A stretch of 10,192 bases of DNA from an uncultured Prevotellaceae bacterium. GTDB lineage: Bacteria > Bacteroidota > Bacteroidia > Bacteroidales > Muribaculaceae. Below, piece after piece: positions 5,099-10,192 of the stretch (its first letter is position 1; each line of letters opens with the position of its first letter). The translations under genes and the position numbers were made by a program. Under the pieces are notes generated by a model. That model saw only the letters and a program-made list of their open reading frames with translations. It made no database searches and was not told where the DNA came from. The stretch covers positions 1 through 10,192 of the forward strand of contig CALAVD010000338.1 of assembly GCA_937892085.1 (NCBI GenBank), in the 5' to 3' direction.

Positions 5099-8000
5099 TT
5101 ACTTCAGTTGATCTACCACCTCCATGTCTTTGATGACGGCGGCGCGGTCAAAGTCTTCCTTGCTACCCACAACGAGAGTTTGGTATTCACGCAGTCCGGT
5201 ACCGGCAGGGATGAGGTGACCGCAAATCACGTTCTCCTTCATGCCCTCGAGGTAGTCAACCTTGCCGCTGATAGCAGCCTCGTTGAGCACCTTGGTGGTC
5301 TCCTGGAACGAAGCAGCCGAGATAAAGCTCTTGGTCTGCAGCGCGGCACGTGTGATACCTTGCAGAATCTGCTCGCTGGTAGCTGGCACGGCGTCGCGCA
5401 CCTTCACCTCACGCAAGGCTTTACGCTTAAGCATCGAGTTGATGTCGCGCAGCTTGCGAGGAGTGATCATCTGACCCTTGTCCACGTCGAGCGAGTCGCC
5501 ACAGTCAATGACAATCTTCTTGCCCCAGATGCGGTCGTTCTCGTCCATAAAGTTGCGCTTGTCAACAATCTGCTGCTCAAGGAAGTTGGTGTCGCCTGGA
5601 TCGATTATGTTAACCTTGCGCATCATCTGGCGCACGATAACCTCGAAGTGCTTGTCGTTGATTTTCACACCTTGCAGGCGATAAACGTCCTGAACCTCGT
5701 TAACGATATAGTCTTGAACGGCTGTTGGACCCTTGATGCGCAGGATGTCGGCAGGTGTCACAGCACCGTCGGAGAGTGGAGTACCGGCACGCACCGAGTC
5801 GTTCTCGAGCACGAGAATCTGCTTCGACATTGGCACGAGGTACTTCTTCTCCTCGCCATTCTTGCTGGTGACGATAATCTCGCGGTTACCACGCTTGATT
5901 CTTCCGAAGGTCACCACACCGTCGATCTCACTAACGATAGCGGGGTTAGACGGGTTGCGGGCCTCGAAGAGCTCGGTAACGCGTGGCAGACCACCAGTGA
6001 TATCACCGGCACCACCACTCGAAGCGCGTGGAATCTTCACGAACACCTCACCAGGAGTGATTTCCTCTCCCTCCACCTTCATCAGGTGAGCTCCCACTGG
6101 CAATGAGTAGGTCTTGATGGGAGCGGCATCGGGGTTGTCGAAGTCGTCCACAGCGATGAGCTGTGCCTCGGGAATGCGAGTGTGGTCCTTCGACTCGATG
6201 ACAATCATCTCACTCTTGTTTGAGGTCTCATCAACCTCGTTGCGATAGGTAACACCCTCGATAAGGTTCTTGTATCTCAAGCGTCCACCCACCTCGCTGA
6301 CGATAACGGCGTTGAAGGGGTCCCACTCACAAATCACATCACCTTTCTTGAGCATGTCGCCAGGCTTGAAGAAGAGCTTCGAGCCATAGACGATGTTGGC
6401 GCTGGTGAGCATCATGTTGGTGTTAGGATCCACGATGCGCATCTCGGCCATACGGCCAATCACGATGTCGTGACCATCCTTGTCGGCAACGGTGCGCAGC
6501 TCGTCGATTTCGAGACGACCGTCGTACTTAGATGTCATGTTGCTCACGGCAGCGATATTGCTTGCCACACCACCCACGTGGAAGGTTCGCAGGGTAAGCT
6601 GAGTACCAGGCTCGCCAATCGACTGAGCGGCAATCACGCCCACTGCCTCGCCCTTCTGTACCAGGCGGTGGTTAGCCAAGTTGCGGCCATAGCACTTAGC
6701 GCACACGCCATGCTTCGACTCGCAGGTGAGGACCGAACGAATCTCCACGCTCTCGATAGGAGAGTTGTTGATGCGGTCGGCGGCAGCATCGCCAATTTCC
6801 TCGCCAGCCTCCACGATTACCTCGCCAGTAGTGGGATCTACAACGTCGTGAACCGAGACACGACCCACGATGCGCTCACCCAGAGTGGCTACCACGTCGT
6901 CGTTGTTCTTCACCTCGCGGCAAACGAGTCCGCGCAGTGTGCCGCAGTCCTCCTCGGTGATAATCACGTCGTGAGCTACGTCAACCAGACGGCGGGTAAG
7001 GTAACCAGCGTCGGCAGTCTTCAGCGCGGTATCGGCAAGACCCTTACGGGCACCGTGAGTAGAGATGAAGTACTCCAGCACCGACAGACCCTCCTTGAAG
7101 TTGGCAAGAATTGGGTTCTCGATAATCTGGTGTCCACCTTCCACACCACTCTTCTGAGGCTTAGCCATCAGACCACGCATACCTGAGAGCTGACGAATCT
7201 GGTCGCGCGAGCCACGGGCTCCAGAGTCAAGCATCATATATACTGAGTTGAAGCCCTGCTTGTCGGCCGAAATCTGCTTCATCAGCGTGTCGGTCAAGCG
7301 GCTGTTGACGTGAGTCCAGATGTCGATAATCTGGTTATAGCGCTCATTGGTGGTAATGAAACCCATGTTGTAGTTGTTCATTACCTCCTCAACTTGTGCG
7401 TCGCCCTCAGCGATGAGCTGCTGCTTCTCGGGTGGCACGAGCACGTCGTCGAGGTTGAACGACAATCCGCCCTTGAACGCCATGTAGTAACCCAGGTTCT
7501 TGATGTCGTCAAGGAACTTGGCACTGCGAGGCACACCGCAGGTGCGGATAACCTTCGTGATAATCTTCTTGAGCGACTTCTTCGAAATCACCTCGTTGAC
7601 ATATCCAAGCTCGGCGGGCACCGTGTTGTTGAAGATGATGCGGCCCACTGAGGTATCTTTCACGATGTGGCGGATGGGGTTGCCCTCGGCATCCACATCA
7701 TCGACCATCACCGAGATGATGGCGTTCATTGCCAACTTGCCCTCGTTGAAGGCGATAGTAGCCTCCTCAGGACCGTAGAATGTGAGACCCTCACCCTTAG
7801 CGCCTTCGCGCAGCTTGGTGATGTAGTAGAGTCCCAGTACCATGTCCTGCGATGGCACGGTGATAGGCTCACCGTTGGCAGGGTTGAGGATGTTGTGAGG
7901 CATGAGCATGAGCATCTGAGCCTCCACAATGGCCTCGTTGCCCAGTGGCAAGTGCACAGCCATCTGGTCACCATCGAAGTCGGCATTAAATGGGGTACAT

Positions 8001-9463
8001 GCCAATGGGTGCAGCTGAATTGCCTTACCCTCGATGAGCTTAGGCTGGAACGCCTGAATACCGAGGCGGTGCAGTGTCGGGGCACGGTTGAGGAGCACGG
8101 GATGACCCTTCATCACGTTCTCGAGGATGTCCCAAACCACCGGTTCCTTGCGATCGACAATCTTCTTGGCGCTCTTCACCGTTTTCACGATGCCGCGCTC
8201 AATGAGCTTGCGGATTACGAAAGGCTTGTAGAGCTCGGCGGCCATGTCCTTAGGAATACCGCACTCGCCCATCTTGAGCTCTGGACCCACTACGATTACC
8301 GAGCGCGCCGAATAGTCAACACGCTTACCGAGCAAGTTCTGACGGAAACGTCCTTGCTTACCCTTGAGGCTGTCGCTCAACGACTTGAGAGGACGGTTGG
8401 CATCGCTCTTCACAGCACTCGACTTGCGAGAGTTGTCGAGCAGCGAGTCGACAGCCTCCTGAAGCATACGCTTCTCGTTGCGCAAAATCACATCGGGAGC
8501 TTTAATCTCAATGAGCCTCTTGAGACGGTTGTTGCGGATAATCACGCGGCGATAGAGGTCGTTGAGGTCGCTTGTTGCGAAACGACCACCATCAAGGGGC
8601 ACAAGAGGTCTCAAATCGGGTGGAATGACAGGTATCACCTTGAGAATCATCCACTCGGGACGGTTCATGTTCTTGCTCATGCGGAACATCTCCACCACTT
8701 GACGACGCTTGAGGGCGTCGGTCTTGCGCTGTTGCGATGTCTCATGGCTGGCACGGTCGCGCAGGTCATTAGAGAGCTTGTCGAGATTGAGCTCGGCGAG
8801 CAGGTCGTAGATGGCCTCGGCGCCCATCTTGGCGATGAACTTATTGGGGTCGGTGTCCTCGAGGTTGCGATTTCCCTCGGGCACCATCTCAAGAATGGCA
8901 AGATACTCTTCCTCGCTCAGCAGGTCATACTTCTGCAACCTGTTGGCTTGGTCGCGCTCCTTAGTGCTCTCGGCAACGCCGGGAACCCAGTTGAAGCTTC
9001 CTGATGCCTCATCAACCACCACATTACCAGGGTTGATGACAATGTAACGCTCGTAGTAGATTACCGAGTCGAGCTTCTTGGTGGGCAGGCCCAGCAAATA
9101 ACCAATCTTGTTGGGCAGCGAACGGAAATACCAGATGTGTGCCACAGGCACCACGAGCTGGATGTAACCGCTGCGCTCACGGCGCACCTTCTTCTCGGTG
9201 ACCTCAACACCGCATCGGTCGCACACAATGTTGCGATAGCGGATGCGCTTGTACTTGCCGCAATGGCACTCATAGTCCTTCACTGGACCGAAGATGCGCT
9301 CGCAGAACAAGCCGTCGCGCTCGGGCTTATAGGTGCGGTAGTTGATAGTCTCTGGCTTGAGGACCTCACCCTTCGCATTGCTCAGAATTTCGTCGGGAGA
9401 AGCAAGACCAATTGTAATTTTTGAGAAATTACTTCTTATCTTATTATCTTTCTTAAAAGCCAT
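5099..9463 (-). CDS. rpoC: DNA-directed RNA polymerase subunit beta' (complete)
   Basis: The 1454-residue largest subunit of RNA polymerase forms the active centre with beta. The N-terminal zinc finger uses Cys66, Cys68, Cys81 and Cys84 (CxC-x12-CxxC). The catalytic Mg2+ loop NADFDGDQ spans 493-500, with Asp495, Asp497 and Asp499 intact. The bridge helix region (THGARKGLADTALKTADAGYLTRRL) is near 802-826. A second zinc site uses Cys840, Cys914, Cys921 and Cys924. The trigger-loop region (SIGEPGTQLTLRTFHVGG) is near 948-965, with His962. The C-terminal part, with the DNA jaw and omega-contacting end, is present. The length fits the somewhat long Bacteroidetes form. The ATG at 9463 gives the family's usual N-terminus (MAFKKDNK) and has no Shine-Dalgarno. 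The gene begins 34 bp after the rpoB stop, so it is co-transcribed, and it ends at the terminator at 5023-5057. Confidence 0.99.
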   Translation of the reverse strand: MAFKKDNKIRSNFSKITIGLASPDEILSNAKGEVLKPETINYRTYKPERDGLFCERIFGPVKDYECHCGKYKRIRYRNIVCDRCGVEVTEKKVRRERSGYIQLVVPVAHIWYFRSLPNKIGYLLGLPTKKLDSVIYYERYIVINPGNVVVDEASGSFNWVPGVAESTKERDQANRLQKYDLLSEEEYLAILEMVPEGNRNLEDTDPNKFIAKMGAEAIYDLLAELNLDKLSNDLRDRASHETSQQRKTDALKRRQVVEMFRMSKNMNRPEWMILKVIPVIPPDLRPLVPLDGGRFATSDLNDLYRRVIIRNNRLKRLIEIKAPDVILRNEKRMLQEAVDSLLDNSRKSSAVKSDANRPLKSLSDSLKGKQGRFRQNLLGKRVDYSARSVIVVGPELKMGECGIPKDMAAELYKPFVIRKLIERGIVKTVKSAKKIVDRKEPVVWDILENVMKGHPVLLNRAPTLHRLGIQAFQPKLIEGKAIQLHPLACTPFNADFDGDQMAVHLPLGNEAIVEAQMLMLMPHNILNPANGEPITVPSQDMVLGLYYITKLREGAKGEGLTFYGPEEATIAFNEGKLAMNAIISVMVDDVDAEGNPIRHIVKDTSVGRIIFNNTVPAELGYVNEVISKKSLKKIITKVIRTCGVPRSAKFLDDIKNLGYYMAFKGGLSFNLDDVLVPPEKQQLIAEGDAQVEEVMNNYNMGFITTNERYNQIIDIWTHVNSRLTDTLMKQISADKQGFNSVYMMLDSGARGSRDQIRQLSGMRGLMAKPQKSGVEGGHQIIENPILANFKEGLSVLEYFISTHGARKGLADTALKTADAGYLTRRLVDVAHDVIITEEDCGTLRGLVCREVKNNDDVVATLGERIVGRVSVHDVVDPTTGEVIVEAGEEIGDAAADRINNSPIESVEIRSVLTCESKHGVCAKCYGRNLANHRLVQKGEAVGVIAAQSIGEPGTQLTLRTFHVGGVASNIAAVSNMTSKYDGRLEIDELRTVADKDGHDIVIGRMAEMRIVDPNTNMMLTSANIVYGSKLFFKPGDMLKKGDVICEWDPFNAVIVSEVGGRLRYKNLIEGVTYRNEVDETSNKSEMIVIESKDHTRIPEAQLIAVDDFDNPDAAPIKTYSLPVGAHLMKVEGEEITPGEVFVKIPRASSGGAGDITGGLPRVTELFEARNPSNPAIVSEIDGVVTFGRIKRGNREIIVTSKNGEEKKYLVPMSKQILVLENDSVRAGTPLSDGAVTPADILRIKGPTAVQDYIVNEVQDVYRLQGVKINDKHFEVIVRQMMRKVNIIDPGDTNFLEQQIVDKRNFMDENDRIWGKKIVIDCGDSLDVDKGQMITPRKLRDINSMLKRKALREVKVRDAVPATSEQILQGITRAALQTKSFISAASFQETTKVLNEAAISGKVDYLEGMKENVICGHLIPAGTGLREYQTLVVGSKEDFDRAAVIKDMEVVDQLK

Positions 9464-9497
9464 GATATTTTGTAATAAAAGTGTACGGTAATTACTA
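9464..9497 (-). other. rpoB-rpoC intergenic spacer
   Basis: This short A/T-rich spacer has no terminator hairpin, no promoter-like TAnnTTTG and no purine-rich Shine-Dalgarno before the rpoC ATG. It fits direct co-transcription and the leaderless-like initiation usual in Bacteroidetes. Confidence 0.6.
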
Positions 9498-10192
9498 TTA
9501 ATCGAGTGTTACACTCAAGCACAATCCACGCAGCTCATGCAGGAGCACGTTGAGAGATTCAGGAATGCCGGGGGTTGGCATGGGATCGCCCTTGACGATG
9601 GCCTCGTAGGCTCGGCTACGACCAGTGACATCGTCGCTCTTGATGGTAAGTATCTCTTGCAGCACATGGCTTGCACCGAAGGCCTCAAGAGCCCATACCT
9701 CCATCTCACCGAAACGCTGACCACCAAACTGTGCTTTACCACCGAGAGGCTGCTGAGTGATGAGAGAGTAAGGACCAATACTGCGGGCGTGCATCTTGTC
9801 TTCTACCATGTGGCCCAGCTTGAGCATGTAGGTCACGCCCACTGTGGCCTGCTGGTCGAAGCGCTCGCCAGTGCCGCCATCATAGAGCCAAGTCTTGCCC
9901 ACGCGAGGCAGACCAGCCTTGTCGGTCCACTCGTTAAGGTCGTCGAGCGAAGCACCGTCGAAGATAGGCGTAGCAAACTTCACGTCGAGCTCACGTCCTG
10001 CCCATCCGAGTACCGCCTCAAAAATCTGACCCAAGTTCATGCGCGAAGGCACACCCAGTGGGTTGAGGACGATATCGACTGGTGTACCGTCGGCGAGGAA
10101 TGGCATGTCCTCTTGACGTACCACACGCGACACGATACCCTTGTTACCGTGGCGACCTGCCATCTTGTCGCCCACGCCAATCTTGCGCTTCT
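9498..10192 (-). CDS. rpoB: DNA-directed RNA polymerase subunit beta (C-terminal part; 5' end outside window)
   Basis: This is the last 230 codons or so of rpoB; the gene continues past the right edge. The visible part starts within KRKIGVGDKMAGRHGNKG, the conserved block that holds two active-site lysines of the beta subunit, and runs through the switch and clamp-contacting regions (PLGVPSRMNLGQIFE, LKLGHMVEDKMHARSIGPYSLITQQPLGGKAQFGGQRFGEMEVWALEA) to the C-terminal anchor (ESLNVLLHELRGLCLSV) and ends at TAA (9500-9498). The frame is open to the edge, with Val at 10175 being internal and not a start. Nothing looks broken; truncation is only by the window. Confidence 0.99.
   Translation of the reverse strand, partial: KRKIGVGDKMAGRHGNKGIVSRVVRQEDMPFLADGTPVDIVLNPLGVPSRMNLGQIFEAVLGWAGRELDVKFATPIFDGASLDDLNEWTDKAGLPRVGKTWLYDGGTGERFDQQATVGVTYMLKLGHMVEDKMHARSIGPYSLITQQPLGGKAQFGGQRFGEMEVWALEAFGASHVLQEILTIKSDDVTGRSRAYEAIVKGDPMPTPGIPESLNVLLHELRGLCLSVTLD

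Noticed and set aside
7667..9004. A 445-codon open frame on the plus strand opposite rpoC
   Set aside because: It is fully antisense to the conserved catalytic part of rpoC, has no recognisable domain, and is the type of shadow frame produced by codon bias in a highly expressed gene.

Overview
This window comes from a member of the order Bacteroidales. The rpoB-rpoC protein sequences look like those of Bacteroidetes, the genes lack Shine-Dalgarno sequences, a TAnnTTTG-type -7 element is present, and a vitamin B12 locus of the btuB-btuG type known from gut Bacteroides follows. The dockerin-like tail on one protein and the abundant 7-8 bp simple repeats between genes suggest a Prevotellaceae- or Muribaculaceae-like genome, but that family placement is inference. 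All genes lie on the minus strand, so transcription runs from high to low coordinates.

Right part (5023-10192): the 3' end of rpoB (cut by the window edge) is followed after 34 bp by a complete rpoC, the catalytic core of RNA polymerase. A small A/T-rich inverted repeat sits just after the rpoC stop, then a strong hairpin plus U-tract terminator ends this unit.

Middle (4629-4966): a Bacteroidetes-type promoter element and a well-formed cobalamin riboswitch begin a second transcription unit. Between riboswitch and first gene is a leader made largely of 7-bp repeats. Two of the heptamer arrays are complementary to each other and could fold into a long, register-periodic hairpin. A third TTTAGAG-like tract runs into the first codons of btuB.

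Left part (185-4628): three tightly spaced genes, read in the order btuB (outer-membrane TonB-dependent cobalamin receptor), btuG (surface beta-propeller lipoprotein that captures cobamides and hands them to BtuB), and a secreted protein of unassigned function ending in two dockerin/EF-hand-like calcium motifs. B12 would repress the unit through the riboswitch; the products would capture corrinoids on the cell surface and import them across the outer membrane. No inner-membrane BtuCDF genes are present here.

Left edge (1-176): a 21-unit array of the octamer GAATAGTG follows the last gene directly. No intrinsic terminator is visible there. The transcript of this array is G-free, so it may act as a Rho-type termination zone, which is inference.

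I saw no mobile element, CRISPR array, tRNA or rRNA gene. The most unusual features are the repeat arrays around the B12 operon and the odd start of btuB, not a wholly new gene system.
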